Below, piece after piece: positions 33,169-42,179 of a stretch of 64,000 nt of DNA. Position numbers and translations under genes: made by a program. The stretch covers positions 23,423-87,422 of the forward strand of contig NZ_JAJEKE010000019.1 of the NCBI RefSeq assembly GCF_024363565.1, given 5' to 3'. The notes beneath the pieces were generated by a model that was not told where the DNA came from, searched no databases, and worked only from the letters and a program-made list of their open reading frames with translations. Position 1 is the first letter of the stretch; each line of letters begins with the position of its first letter. Source of the stretch: Lutispora saccharofermentans (GTDB taxonomy: Bacteria > Bacillota > Clostridia > Lutisporales > Lutisporaceae).

Positions 33169-34239
33169 CTATGCCAGTAAAACTTCTTCAGCGTTTTTTA
33201 GCAGCTCTCTTACTATTTCTCTATCTAAGGAATAGTACGCTCTGTTGTTTTTTCTCTCTATGCGCAAAAGATTTAAATCGGTCAATGAGGTCAGGTGATA
33301 AGACACCGTGGGAGGCGTAAGCTCCAGGGCGGCTGCAAGCTCATATACGTAATGAGGCTTCTTTCCGAGCATTTCAACCATCTCAAACCGTTTTTTATCC
33401 GACAGAAGCTTTACAAATTTTTGAACCTTTGCTTTTGTGAACATTTTCCTGGGATATTGATCGGTATATATCCCCAGATTGACCCAGAGGGTATCATTGT
33501 ATGGCTTAGTATGGAAAAGCCACGGCCTTATCTGCGTGAAGTAGCTTATATGGATTTTCATCCTTTCATATTTAAAGCCCGAGAAATTGCCCAGAAACTC
33601 TTTGTCAAAATAATTCGGGTCTTCATGCAGCAGTCTTTCATATTTCTCTTTCGTTGATTCTAATTTTATCAATATCTTATGCTCTACAGGCTTATAGCAT
33701 TTCTCATAGAACTGCGTCATGAGAAGGCATAGCCTGGCCTTTATTTCCGATGGATTTTCCACACATTCCATGAGTTTTTCTTTATCTTCGTCGGTTTTGT
33801 CATCCATATCAGAAATCAATTGCCTGATATTGCCGGCTATATGCTGGCAATCGCTCCAGCAAACAAGGCTCTGGCTGGAATCGTTCTCGCTGTATAATGC
33901 CTGCCTGATTATATAGGAAAGCAATTCTTTATCACAGATTTGCTCTATAAAGCGTATCAAATCCTGTGTGGTTTTGATGGTTTCGTTTTCCAGAATAATT
34001 CTTCCCAATATATGCAGCATGTCTTGCCATTCAAAGAAGTATATCAGCTCATTGCTCATGTATTTAGACAGCTTTGATTTCATTTCTTCGATCAACAGCC
34101 GAAGCTCCTCTGAAGGGCTGAAATTAAAATCCAGGTAGAATTTATATAAGGACTCTTCGTTTGCTGTAAAATTGAGCGCATATATGAATTCTACCGGGGG
34201 ATGAACTGTAAATGTTACCTGTTCCTTGGGAATTTCCAT
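33169..34239 (-). CDS. ArsR-type regulator with long N-terminal domain
   Basis: A 356-residue protein with an ArsR-type winged helix at its C-terminus (about residues 275-356). Its signature is ELAAALELTPPTVSYHLTSL followed by RIERKNNRAYYSLD. The first 270 residues are helical, unrecognised and without cysteine metal sites, so this is not a metal sensor of the SmtB kind. Canonical ArsR proteins are about 100 residues. It probably controls the MFS gene 29 bases downstream. The ATG at 34239 follows AAGAGGTGATGATT. Confidence 0.82.
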   Translation of the reverse strand: MEIPKEQVTFTVHPPVEFIYALNFTANEESLYKFYLDFNFSPSEELRLLIEEMKSKLSKYMSNELIYFFEWQDMLHILGRIILENETIKTTQDLIRFIEQICDKELLSYIIRQALYSENDSSQSLVCWSDCQHIAGNIRQLISDMDDKTDEDKEKLMECVENPSEIKARLCLLMTQFYEKCYKPVEHKILIKLESTKEKYERLLHEDPNYFDKEFLGNFSGFKYERMKIHISYFTQIRPWLFHTKPYNDTLWVNLGIYTDQYPRKMFTKAKVQKFVKLLSDKKRFEMVEMLGKKPHYVYELAAALELTPPTVSYHLTSLTDLNLLRIERKNNRAYYSLDREIVRELLKNAEEVLLA

Positions 34240-34358
34240 AATCATCACCTCTTAAACTCATAAAACATATTCGTATAGTAGATGCTTATCTAATACTATG
34301 ATATATTTGATGGATATGGAAGTCAATAAGATTTTATTAGCATCGATTTAAGCTTTAG

Positions 34359-34373
34359 ATAGATAATATCTAT
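34359..34373. promoter_or_regulatory. Candidate operator palindrome
   Basis: ATAGAT and ATCTAT flank a 3-base centre in the 247-base gap between the divergent ArsR-like and C_GCAxxG_C_C genes. It is a candidate binding site for the ArsR-like protein. Confidence 0.35.
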
Positions 34374-34486
34374 TCAAGAGAAAAATGCCATTGAGATAAA
34401 CAATAATTCACCTGTCGTATATGTGTTAGTATAGTAATAGTTAGAAATAGAAGCGATATAGCTGGCTTGAGGAGGAATTATAGAAT

Positions 34487-34939
34487 ATGGAGAAAGATGA
34501 ATTCATAAAAAAAATTAAGGAAACAGCGGAAGGTTATTTTGAAAGAGGAGAATTTTTCTGCTCTGAGGCTGTAGTGAAGACAATAAACGATGTCCTGGGC
34601 AAACCTTTTGACGATAGTGTGACCAAGCTTGCCTCCGGATTCCCTATCGGCATAGGAAAATCAGGCTGTGTTTGCGGTGCCATAAGCGGCGGCGTCATGG
34701 CGTTGGGTATGGCCTATGGCAGAAATCACGGACAGGCGATGAATGAGAAAATGCTTCCCATGTCTGCGGATCTCCATAATTATATTAAAGGGGAATACAA
34801 AAGCACTTGCTGCAGAGTTATAACCAAAGATTTTGAATTTGCTTCACCGGAAAGGAAAAGGCATTGCGTAAAGATAACCGGAAAGGTTGCGGCTTATGTG
34901 GCAGAAAAGCTGATTGATGACGGAGAAATCACTTTATAG
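34487..34939 (+). CDS. C_GCAxxG_C_C family redox protein
   Basis: A 150-residue protein of the C_GCAxxG_C_C family. Conserved cysteines occur in EFFCSEAV, then CVCGAISGGVMALG (the GCAxxG-like core, here VCGAISGG), STCCRVI and RHCVK near the end. Members are thought to bind a metal or cofactor in anaerobes and are often next to redox genes; the reaction is unknown. The RBS is GAGGAGGAATTATAGAAT. A short family A repeat begins one base after the stop codon. Confidence 0.87.
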   Translation: MEKDEFIKKIKETAEGYFERGEFFCSEAVVKTINDVLGKPFDDSVTKLASGFPIGIGKSGCVCGAISGGVMALGMAYGRNHGQAMNEKMLPMSADLHNYIKGEYKSTCCRVITKDFEFASPERKRHCVKITGKVAAYVAEKLIDDGEITL

Positions 34940-34940
34940 A

Positions 34941-35002
34941 TTGAACGAGACTTCATTCAGAGGGGGATTCAACCCTCACTGAATGTTAGTTCAGTGATAA
35001 AA
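34941..35002 (+). repeat. Repeat family A, minimal copy
   Basis: TTGAACGAGACTTCATTCAG and GTTAGTTCAGTGATAAAA are joined with only the first hairpin between; the second, TATAGA-tipped hairpin is missing. It is thus an internally deleted or ancestral form of the family and defines the outer ends. Confidence 0.8.
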
Positions 35003-35010
35003 TATACATT

Positions 35011-35054
35011 AAAAAAAGCAGCTTGGAGGTCTCGGGACTTTCAAACTGCTTTTT
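35011..35054. terminator. Bidirectional terminator
   Basis: AAAAAGCAG (35013-35021) pairs with CTGCTTTTT (35046-35054) between the convergent C_GCAxxG_C_C and TDT genes. Confidence 0.75.
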
Positions 35055-35058
35055 CGTG

Positions 35059-36009
35059 CTATGCTTTCGCTTGCTTGGGAACTGCCGATATCTCATCCTT
35101 TGCTGTCAAGAAGCTTATATATCTTGCTAAGATATAAAAAACCATAACCATTGCAAGGATTTCTTCGAATTTCACTATATAAGCCAATACCGGGAATCCC
35201 TTTCCTGCTTTTATGAGGTACCCATTTGTCAGCTTCATGGCTATCCCGCTTATCACAAAGGGAAAGGTAAAGGCAGAGAAGCTGGGATAGAATTTTGACT
35301 TGAGAAGCTTCGGAAGATAAAGAATAACGCCGAAGGTCATCATCAGGGCAAGTACGCTTAAAAAAGCTACCATAGCTAAGCTCTTCTCTTGAAAGGAGTT
35401 CATATATCCGGCCAAGCAAAGACTGGCAGGGGCTGCAAATATTGCAATTGTGGGCATTGCCGGCTCCAAAACGGATTTTATGGCAAAGGTTCTATATAAT
35501 ATTACAGGCAGCAATATCAAATAGGAAGCAAGGCCAAACCAGAACAAATATCTGCCCAATAAGGCCATGTCATATACCGGCGCCGTAACACTGGCAACCA
35601 CAATTCCGACATATACAACAAAATAGCTGGGGAAGACCTTTTTTATATCAAATTTCAGGATGTATCTCACGGTAAAAATAACGATGAGCAATACGTGAAG
35701 CAAAAGGGCGAAAATCCATATGCCAAAGGCTAAGGCCGGGTAAAGTGGTTTGATATAGGTTGATAGAAGCATAAGCCCCATGGAGAAGGTAGGCAATACG
35801 CTGGCTACCACCGGATTATTCATGCCTTCGGCCACCGCCTTGGGGGCAGTTATTACTTTTGCCGCAATAAGCACGAGTATTATAAAAGACAATATCCCGA
35901 GTATATTCCTGTATATGCTTCCGTAGGACAATACCAGATTGCCACCGGCGGCTAAAGCCAGCATGAGACCGGAAATGGGCAGAGGCAATTTCTTGATCAC
36001 TTTATCCAT
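35059..36009 (-). CDS. TDT family transporter (TehA/SLAC1 fold)
   Basis: A 316-residue membrane protein with about ten helices of the tellurite-resistance/dicarboxylate (TDT) family. It begins LPISGLMLALAAGGNLV, the usual first helix; VVASVLPTFSMGLMLLSTY follows. Members include TehA, Mae1 and plant SLAC1 anion channels; an anion or C4-dicarboxylate substrate is likely. The ATG at 36009 is 6 bases after GATGGAGTG. The gene converges on the C_GCAxxG_C_C gene. Confidence 0.83.
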   Translation of the reverse strand: MDKVIKKLPLPISGLMLALAAGGNLVLSYGSIYRNILGILSFIILVLIAAKVITAPKAVAEGMNNPVVASVLPTFSMGLMLLSTYIKPLYPALAFGIWIFALLLHVLLIVIFTVRYILKFDIKKVFPSYFVVYVGIVVASVTAPVYDMALLGRYLFWFGLASYLILLPVILYRTFAIKSVLEPAMPTIAIFAAPASLCLAGYMNSFQEKSLAMVAFLSVLALMMTFGVILYLPKLLKSKFYPSFSAFTFPFVISGIAMKLTNGYLIKAGKGFPVLAYIVKFEEILAMVMVFYILARYISFLTAKDEISAVPKQAKA

Positions 36010-36309
36010 TTTAAACACTCCATCTATAAATATTCAAAATAATTTCCTTATCAGTATAGCATAACAAGACTTCACCAAAGATTGATAATTTGAATAGATA
36101 AAATATGATAAATAGAAAAAATCAATGCTTTTTACTTTGTGTCAGCGAGGATGAAGAAGACAGAGAATCAAAAAAATATATAGATGATATGAAAATTAGA
36201 GGATTTTACAAATTTATCTAGAATATATAAATACTTGGCGGCAATTGGTATACCAGTCATAAATTGCTTATTGTTCATAATCCGTAAAGGGAATTGGGGG
36301 TTAAATTAT
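36010..36309. other. Intergenic region, possible 38-residue ORF
   Basis: A 300-base gap between divergent genes. An ATG at 36105 opens a 38-codon frame ending TAG at 36221, whose product is acidic in the middle (SEDEEDRESKKY). It has no convincing RBS. The gap must also hold the divergent promoters; no clear -35/-10 pair was seen. Confidence 0.3.
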
Positions 36310-37908
36310 ATGGACAAAAGGGAATCGCCATTTATTCATTATATTTTTGTTCTTATTATTGGATTTATAACTTCAGTCATTCTCTATTATACTTTATGGC
36401 AAAGCCATATTTATGCTATTCATACCTTCCTTGAGGCGGTGTGCTTATTCATAGGAGCATCTACATTTCTGATAGTATGGAATACGGTGGATAAAATGCT
36501 GAAAATAAACTATATCATAGGCTTTGGCTTTTTATCTGTCACAATTTATGATGCTTATCATGCATATCTGTTTGTAAGCCAATCCTTTGCACATGATATT
36601 TCTATGGATTTAAACATGAAATACTGGATATTGGGGAGGTTCTCCGAGGCAGTCGTTCTATATCTCGTATCCCTAAACGTTTTGAATATCAAGCTGAATA
36701 AATGGCTTGCTCTCGCTATCGCCATGATCATCCCCTTTGGGACAGCGGCAATTATATATAGATTTCCCTGGATTTTTCCCAAAATGATCACTATTGAAGG
36801 ATCTACATTGGCTAAAGAAGCGATAGAATTTGCAGTCGTATTGCTCATATTTTTGAGCATGATAAATTTGAGAAAACATTTTGATCATAATTCGCCTGTG
36901 TCCTTCAGGCATCTTTACATGGCTCTTCTCATGGCTATCCCCACCGAAATAATGTCCATAGCATTTTCATCTATCTATTCCTTCAACGTTGTTTACGGGC
37001 ACGTTCTCAGAGCATTTTATTATTATTATATATACAAGTCTGTGTTTGTAACCTATGTAGAATATCCCTATGAAAAAATGAAGCTGGAAAATATCAAGCT
37101 TGAAGAGGCATACATGCAGCTTGAAGAAAGCAAGCATGAGATATTGAAGAGGCAGGATATGCTGATGCAGCAGGAGAAGCTTGCATTATTGGGGCAGATG
37201 GGGGCCGGCATAGTCCACGAAACCAAGAACTACCTCACCACCATAAAAGGCAGCTGCCAATTGATAAGCCTTCTGACAAAAGAAGAAGGAACGATCAAGC
37301 ATGCAAAGAAGATAAGCAAAAATGTGGACGAAATAGACCAGATCATAAGCAAGTTTTTGTTTATGGCGAGGCCCAGGGACACTGAATTCACTGAGGTATC
37401 CATGTGTGATTTGCTTCAATCTGCGGAAAGCCTCATTTTGAGCACTTCTATTGTAAAAAAGGTTGATGTCTGCTTTGAGAATTCCAAGGAGGAAAGGTAC
37501 CTGCTTTGCGATGAAGGCCAGATAAATCAAGTGATATTAAATCTCTGCAAAAATGCTGTAGAAGCTATGGAAGGCATGCCGGGCGCCAAGCTCATCATCG
37601 AGACGGGCTATGACGAGGCAGCAAATGAAATGTACATAAGCGTGATAGACAATGGAAAGGGTATCTCCCCGGCTGATCTGGCCAGAATAGGAACTCCCTT
37701 TTTTACTACAAAAAGTATGGGCACAGGCCTGGGGCTCTACGTTTGCAATCATATCATAAAAGAGCATAAGGGAAGGCTTGAGGTGAGCAGTGAGTTAGGC
37801 TGCGGGACGGTCTTCACTATAAGGCTGCCTTGCCTGGTGGAGGAAGAAGAGGATGAGGATGATAAAGAATATACGAACAATATCCTGGAGATGAGTTGCA
37901 ACATTTGA
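36310..37908 (+). CDS. MASE3-like sensor histidine kinase
   Basis: A 532-residue membrane histidine kinase. Residues 10-255 form a MASE3-like sensor of eight helices (VTIYDAYHAYLFVSQSF, RFSEAVVLYLVSLNVLN). A coiled coil follows (265-300), then the H box MGAGIVHETKNYLTTIKGSCQ with His303, the N box LNLCKNAVEAM, G1 VIDNGKGIS and G2 TGLGLYVCNHI. The kinase domain resembles sporulation kinases such as KinB/KinD. The start at 36310 follows GGGGGTTAAATTAT. It has no adjacent response regulator. It is the intact comparison for the interrupted sensor at 12585. Confidence 0.9.
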   Translation: MDKRESPFIHYIFVLIIGFITSVILYYTLWQSHIYAIHTFLEAVCLFIGASTFLIVWNTVDKMLKINYIIGFGFLSVTIYDAYHAYLFVSQSFAHDISMDLNMKYWILGRFSEAVVLYLVSLNVLNIKLNKWLALAIAMIIPFGTAAIIYRFPWIFPKMITIEGSTLAKEAIEFAVVLLIFLSMINLRKHFDHNSPVSFRHLYMALLMAIPTEIMSIAFSSIYSFNVVYGHVLRAFYYYYIYKSVFVTYVEYPYEKMKLENIKLEEAYMQLEESKHEILKRQDMLMQQEKLALLGQMGAGIVHETKNYLTTIKGSCQLISLLTKEEGTIKHAKKISKNVDEIDQIISKFLFMARPRDTEFTEVSMCDLLQSAESLILSTSIVKKVDVCFENSKEERYLLCDEGQINQVILNLCKNAVEAMEGMPGAKLIIETGYDEAANEMYISVIDNGKGISPADLARIGTPFFTTKSMGTGLGLYVCNHIIKEHKGRLEVSSELGCGTVFTIRLPCLVEEEEDEDDKEYTNNILEMSCNI

Positions 37909-38014
37909 TGGAATACAAGGACTTATAGCTTATAAATACAGGCAATAGAAGTAATGATGCAGATGCGCTCAAAAACATTTAAAAATATATTTAAAAAAAT
38001 GTTCGCATGTAGTA

Positions 38015-38020
38015 TAATGT
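38015..38020 (+). promoter_or_regulatory. Probable -10 of purC promoter
   Basis: TATAAT at about 38015-38020, after an A/T-rich stretch; the -35 is not clear. A similar GTTTGCA-like stretch followed by TAGTATAAT occurs before the kinase gene at 12521-12536. Confidence 0.4.
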
Positions 38021-38062
38021 ATATTAAAAGTTTTCAAATTTATATAAAAGGAGCCATGTTGC

Positions 38063-38746
38063 ATGAAGCTTGTTTATAAAGGAAAAACCAAAGATGTATT
38101 TCTTCTTGAAGATGGAAATTATTTGCTCAAATTTAAGGATGATATGACGGGTGAAAACGGAGTATTCGACCCTGGCTCAAACTCTGTGGGCTTGACCATG
38201 GAAGGAGCGGGGAGAGCAGGCCTTAGACTGACCAAGATGTTTTTTGAGATACTGAATAAAAAGGGCATACCCACTCATTATGTGGATGCAGATATAGATG
38301 CGGCGACCATGACAGTGAAGCCTGCCGTATTATTCGGCAAGGGACTGGAAGTCATATGCAGGTATAGGGCTGTAGGGAGCTTCCTGCGCAGATACGGCAT
38401 GTATGCAGAGGAGGGCCAGGCTCTGGACGCCTTTGTAGAAGTGACATTGAAGGATGATGATCGCCAGGATCCGCCTATCACTGAGGATGCCCTGGATATG
38501 CTGGGAATTCTTTCTCATGACGAATATAAGGTTTTGAAGGAGCTCACGAAGAAAATCGGAGCAATAGTAAAAGAAGAGCTGGGAAAACGCGGCATAGAGC
38601 TCTATGATATCAAGTTTGAATTTGGTAGAGTAGGAGAAGACAGGCATATCGCCTTGATAGACGAGATCTCCGGGGGCAATATGAGAGCCTTTAAGGATGG
38701 AAAGCATGTAGAGCCTCTCGAATTGGAAAAATTGATGCTGGAGTAA
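38063..38746 (+). CDS. purC: SAICAR synthetase (PurC)
   Basis: A 227-residue phosphoribosylaminoimidazole-succinocarboxamide synthase, which joins aspartate to CAIR in purine synthesis. It starts LVYKGKTKDVF (nucleotide loop); motifs VICRYRAVGSFLRRYG and KFEFGR, then the metal-binding ALIDEISGGNMR, are present. Length and motifs are complete. It stands alone here, with its own terminator and no other pur gene within the window, whereas in many Firmicutes it lies in the pur operon. RBS: AAAGGAGCC. Confidence 0.93.
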   Translation: MKLVYKGKTKDVFLLEDGNYLLKFKDDMTGENGVFDPGSNSVGLTMEGAGRAGLRLTKMFFEILNKKGIPTHYVDADIDAATMTVKPAVLFGKGLEVICRYRAVGSFLRRYGMYAEEGQALDAFVEVTLKDDDRQDPPITEDALDMLGILSHDEYKVLKELTKKIGAIVKEELGKRGIELYDIKFEFGRVGEDRHIALIDEISGGNMRAFKDGKHVEPLELEKLMLE

Positions 38747-38758
38747 TGATGGATGCAG

Positions 38759-38785
38759 ACCCTCAAGCTGTTTAAGCTTGGGGGT
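38759..38785 (+). terminator. Intrinsic terminator after purC
   Basis: ACCCTCAAGCT and AAGCTTGGGGGT form a stem around a short loop, followed by TTATTA. Confidence 0.7.
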
Positions 38786-38843
38786 TTATTATGTGGGCAG
38801 GGCATGATTTTATCGCCGGAATTAGCCTTATTATAATACATAT

Positions 38844-38947
38844 GGTATAATAGGATAAACTAGTGAAAGGCTTTGTATAGCTCGTATCGACAGGTTTCTT
38901 TTAGAAATCCTTATCCGGTGGCGAATCTTACATTATTCGGCCACAGG
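38844..38947 (+). other. Possible structured leader of L25 gene
   Basis: An extended -10 (TGGTATAAT, 38844-38852) is followed by two adjacent hairpins. The first is GTTTC/GAAAT with a small loop near 38893-38911. The second is GTGGCGAAT with ATTCGGCCAC (one bulged base) near 38921-38946. I recognise no known RNA class. The repeat at 38948 separates this stretch from the L25 gene. Confidence 0.35.
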
Positions 38948-39188
38948 TTGAACGAGACTTCATTCAGAGGGGGATTCAACCCCCACTGAATGTTAGTCGA
39001 GTCCATAGAAGGTGAATTGCCTAACAGGGGCAAGAGAGGCTGCCCTGGGGCACTGGACTTAGCCGCTCTTGGCATAAGGTGAATTGCCCCTCTGGGGCAA
39101 GAGAAGACACCCTGGGGTGCCCGCCGCCTATAGAGGCGAGGGTCGTCTGTGCCCTGTGGGTATAGAGCGGGTTAGTTCAGTGATAAAA
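38948..39188 (+). repeat. Repeat family A, copy with two nested inserts
   Basis: It has the family ends (TTGAACGAGACTTCATTCAG, GTTAGTTCAGTGATAAA) but is about 241 bases long. Relative to the copy at 15027 two GC-rich inserts sharing AAGGTGAATTGCC and GGGGCAAGAGA interrupt it, near 39008-39052 and 39074-39120. It fills the gap between the purC region and the L25 gene. Confidence 0.8.
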
Positions 39189-39211
39189 TTTATGAAAAGG
39201 GAGGCGTTTGT

Positions 39212-39829
39212 ATGAGAACAGCTAAGCTAGAAGTTTTTGAAAGGAATGAAAAAGGTCATAAAGTAAGACGGGAGCAGTTTGTGCCTGGTGTTATCTACGG
39301 AAAAGAAGTTGAGGCAGCTTCGGTCAAGTTCAGAAAGAAGGACGCAGATAAGCTGATAAAGGAATCCGGCAGCCGAGCCAAGTTAACAGTAGTCCTGAAT
39401 GAAAAGGAAAGTTTCGGCTTTATAAAGGATACCACAAGAGATGTGCTTACAGGGGATTTGATCCATATGGATATCCAGGTTGTAAATCAAGACTCTGAAA
39501 TAAGCCACAGTGTACCTTTGGTATTTAAAGGCACGGATGCATTGATATACAATCGTTTGATTCTGCAAATCAATGCAAATGAAATCCAGCTCACAGGGAA
39601 AGCAAAGTTCATTCCCGATGTGATAGAGGTAGATGTAAGCAATGCCAAAAGCGGTGATACTATACTGCTGGCTGATATTGATCTTCCTGATGCCGTGACA
39701 TGTGCCAATATGGAGGATGTTCCTCTGGCCGTAGTCACATCAGCGAAGATAGATGAAGCTGATGAAATGACCGATACTGCCGAATCCAACAGCGAAGATG
39801 TTCCTGCAGAAGAAACGGGAAATGCTTAA
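39212..39829 (+). CDS. rplY: Ribosomal protein L25/general stress protein Ctc
   Basis: A 205-residue long-form L25 (TL5/Ctc type). The N-terminal 5S-rRNA-binding domain shows VRREQFVPGVIYGKEV and FIKDTTRDVLTGDLIHMDIQ; the C-terminal beta domain follows and an acidic tail ends the protein (SNSEDVPAEETGNA). The first motif is somewhat shorter than in classical L25 (family: ELR, then GxxRRLRxxGxVPAVVYG), which hints at divergence. RBS: AAAAGGGAGGCG. It lies directly downstream of a family A repeat. Confidence 0.88.
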   Translation: MRTAKLEVFERNEKGHKVRREQFVPGVIYGKEVEAASVKFRKKDADKLIKESGSRAKLTVVLNEKESFGFIKDTTRDVLTGDLIHMDIQVVNQDSEISHSVPLVFKGTDALIYNRLILQINANEIQLTGKAKFIPDVIEVDVSNAKSGDTILLADIDLPDAVTCANMEDVPLAVVTSAKIDEADEMTDTAESNSEDVPAEETGNA

Positions 39830-39849
39830 CCCATGGGAAAAAAGTTTAT

Positions 39850-39930
39850 CTATATATAACGCATTAAATATTTTACAGCAGTAGGCTTATATTAACTGAT
39901 AAAAGCTATGTAACGTATTTATTGCAACTT
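39850..39930 (+). repeat. Repeat C, uninterrupted (empty site)
   Basis: Matches the flanks of the composite insertion at 14826-15190 continuously: CTATATATAACGCATTAA, then TTTTACAGCAGTA and TTAACTGATAAAAG, joined directly to CTATGTAACGTATTTATTGC. It shows what the other locus looked like before insertion. Confidence 0.8.
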
Positions 39931-40048
39931 ATATAATTGGCTTTCTAATGCTGAGGTATTTAGTCCAAATATTATGGTATAATATAGGGAGGCGCATTTG
40001 TAATGCGGCTCCCTTAAAATATGCATAAACGACGAAAGGAAAGTGCTC

Positions 40049-40249
40049 GTGGAAAAGAAATCGCCGATGTATTATTTAATGTACACTATATTCATAGTAT
40101 CCTTCATTTTACTTACATATTTTGGCGTAGGACCTGTAGTTTTTGCCGATGGAAATATAAGTGAAAGAATATTGACCGCTGTTATAGTTCTTCTCATTTA
40201 TTTTGCATGGGGGTTTCTATTTGCCAGATGGAAAAGGTCCTATAGATGA
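40049..40249 (+). CDS. Small two-helix membrane protein
   Basis: A 66-residue protein with two membrane helices (about residues 10-28 and 42-60) and a basic C-terminus (RWKRSYR). The GTG at 40049 is placed well after AAAGGAAA; a GTG at 40043 is an alternative. A TGGTATAAT promoter lies at about 39972-39980. It is 31 bases upstream of the pseudouridine synthase gene. No family was recognised. Confidence 0.65.
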   Translation: MEKKSPMYYLMYTIFIVSFILLTYFGVGPVVFADGNISERILTAVIVLLIYFAWGFLFARWKRSYR

Positions 40250-40280
40250 TCGGACAAGGGAAAGGTGAAAATAATAATAT

Positions 40281-40970
40281 ATGAGGATAAATAAGTATAT
40301 AGCCGAAAGCGGAGCCTGCTCGCGGCGGGAAGCGGATAAGCTTATAGAAGAAAAAAGAGTGACCATAAATGGGAAGACCTGTGAGCTGGGAACGGTTGTG
40401 GAGCCTGGCGATGCAGTATGTATAGACGGAAGACCTGTAGGCTCAAAGAAAAAAAAGGTCTACATAGCCTTGAATAAGCCTGTTGGCATAGAGTGCACCA
40501 CGGATCGCCGCGTTGCAGATAATATAGTGGATTTTGTAGATCATCCCCAGCGGGTTTTCCCCGTCGGAAGGCTGGATAAGGATTCTGAAGGCCTTATTCT
40601 TATGACAAATGACGGAGATATAGTGAATAAAATATTGAGGGCCGAGAATAATCATGAGAAGGAATACATAGTGACCGTCAACAAGCCTGTAAAGGATGAT
40701 TTTCTGCAGGGTATGGCTGAGGGTGTCGAGATACTTGGGAGAAAGACAAAGCCCTGCAAGGTATATCCCGTGGACAAAACCACCTTCCGCATAATACTAA
40801 CTCAGGGCTTGAACCGCCAGATACGCCGCATGTGTGAGGCCTTTGGCTACAGAGTGCTTAAGCTGAGGCGCATCCGCATAATGAACATCAGATTAGGCCT
40901 GCTGAAAACAGGACACTGGAGAAATATAACCAAGAATGAAATGGATGAGCTGATGAAACTTATCAGGTAA
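40281..40970 (+). CDS. 23S rRNA pseudouridine synthase (RluB/E/F family)
   Basis: A 229-residue RsuA/RluB/E/F-type pseudouridine synthase. An N-terminal S4 RNA-binding domain (MRINKYIAESGACSRREADK, VTINGK) precedes the catalytic domain. The catalytic aspartate lies in VGRLDKDSEGLILMTNDGD, and LTQGLNRQIRRMCEAFGY is the family signature. It most resembles RluF, which modifies 23S rRNA U2604, but the site cannot be proven. The start codon follows GGTGAAAATAATAAT. A DUF438 gene follows after 13 bases. Confidence 0.88.
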   Translation: MRINKYIAESGACSRREADKLIEEKRVTINGKTCELGTVVEPGDAVCIDGRPVGSKKKKVYIALNKPVGIECTTDRRVADNIVDFVDHPQRVFPVGRLDKDSEGLILMTNDGDIVNKILRAENNHEKEYIVTVNKPVKDDFLQGMAEGVEILGRKTKPCKVYPVDKTTFRIILTQGLNRQIRRMCEAFGYRVLKLRRIRIMNIRLGLLKTGHWRNITKNEMDELMKLIR

Positions 40971-40983
40971 AGGAGGATCTCCA

Positions 40984-42174
40984 ATGGAAATCAATATGAC
41001 AAGAGCAGACAGATTAAAAGACTACGTCCGCGGAGTAATGGACAGGAAAGACGGTACCATGCTATATAATCAATACAAAGATGACATACAAAATGTGACG
41101 CCCCAGGAAGCCTTTGAAGTCTTTTTCCATCAGCTTGATAGAGGCACTACACCTAAGAAAATTTTAGAGATCCTGGATAAGGTGATTCACGTCTTTCACG
41201 GATCCTTAAGCATGTATATCTGGGAAAAGCCTCCCAAGGACAGCTTTTTGGATACTCTTATGAAAGAGAATGAAGAATTGGAAAATAAACTGTCATCCAT
41301 TAAGGAGATTATCAAAAGGAAAGACTTTAAAAGCAACAGGCTTGAACTTTTAAAGCGCATTGAAGAGCTTCAGCAGTTCAACGCTCACTATGTAAAAAAA
41401 GAAAACATACTGTTTCCTTATCTGGAAAAAAAGATGGAGAAGTTTTCGGGCCTCACCATCATGTGGTCCCTCCATGATGAAGCCCGGGCATCACTAAATA
41501 AGCTTATATGCCTGCTTCAATCAAAGGAGCCCAGTGAAACTGATTTTAATGCTGAGATAGGAAATTTATTTTTTATACTATATGGTCTTTCTCACAAAGA
41601 GCAGTATATATTATTCCCGGCTGCTTTGGAGGTAATAAATGAGGAAGAATGGATTGACATGAAAAAGCAGAGCTTCGAATACGATTTTCCTTTTATTGAG
41701 AAGCCGCCAATGGATAGAGAGGCTTTATCTGATATGGCAGATGAAGTTGTGAAAGAAGAAAATAGTTTTATAATGAAAACAGAAACAGGAGAGCTGAGCT
41801 TTGAGCAGGCACTAATGATTTTTAACTCCTTGCCCGTGGATTTGTCCTTTGTAGATGAAAACAACAAGGTGAGATTCTTTACAAAGCCGAAGGATAGGTT
41901 ATTTCCCCGCTCCCCAGCGGTAATAGGGAGGGATGTGAGGAATTGCCACCCCTCTGAGAGCGTCCATGTTGTTGATAAAATAGTTGAGGAATTCAGACAG
42001 GGCAATAAGGATACGGCAATCTTCTGGATTCAAATGAAAGGCAGAACTATTTTGATTCAATATTTTGCATTGAGAAATGCCCAGGGTGAATACAAAGGAG
42101 TCTTAGAGGTGAGCCAGGATATAACAGAAATAAAAAGGATGGAAGGGGAAAAAAGGCTTTTGGAGTGGCAGTGA
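40984..42174 (+). CDS. DUF438 / hemerythrin-like / PAS protein
   Basis: A 396-residue cytoplasmic sensor-like protein: DUF438 (residues 1-90), a hemerythrin-like HHE region and a C-terminal PAS domain (residues 270-390). Iron-ligand-type residues are seen in FNAHYVKKENILFPYLE, WSLHDEARA and LSHKEQYILFPA. The PAS part starts LPVDLSFVDENNKVRFFT and ends VLEVSQDITEIKRMEG. Such proteins are thought to sense oxygen, NO or redox state in anaerobes; there is no output domain. RBS: AAAGGAGGATCTCCA. Confidence 0.87.
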   Translation: MEINMTRADRLKDYVRGVMDRKDGTMLYNQYKDDIQNVTPQEAFEVFFHQLDRGTTPKKILEILDKVIHVFHGSLSMYIWEKPPKDSFLDTLMKENEELENKLSSIKEIIKRKDFKSNRLELLKRIEELQQFNAHYVKKENILFPYLEKKMEKFSGLTIMWSLHDEARASLNKLICLLQSKEPSETDFNAEIGNLFFILYGLSHKEQYILFPAALEVINEEEWIDMKKQSFEYDFPFIEKPPMDREALSDMADEVVKEENSFIMKTETGELSFEQALMIFNSLPVDLSFVDENNKVRFFTKPKDRLFPRSPAVIGRDVRNCHPSESVHVVDKIVEEFRQGNKDTAIFWIQMKGRTILIQYFALRNAQGEYKGVLEVSQDITEIKRMEGEKRLLEWQ

Positions 42175-42179
42175 CTGAG

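Noticed and set aside
34941..35002. Family A repeat as a CRISPR-like array
   Set aside because: Copies are dispersed over 50 kb, not tandem, have no regular spacers, and no cas gene is present.
36105..36221. 38-codon acidic small ORF
   Set aside because: Open frame but no ribosome binding site and no family; kept only as a note in the intergenic region.
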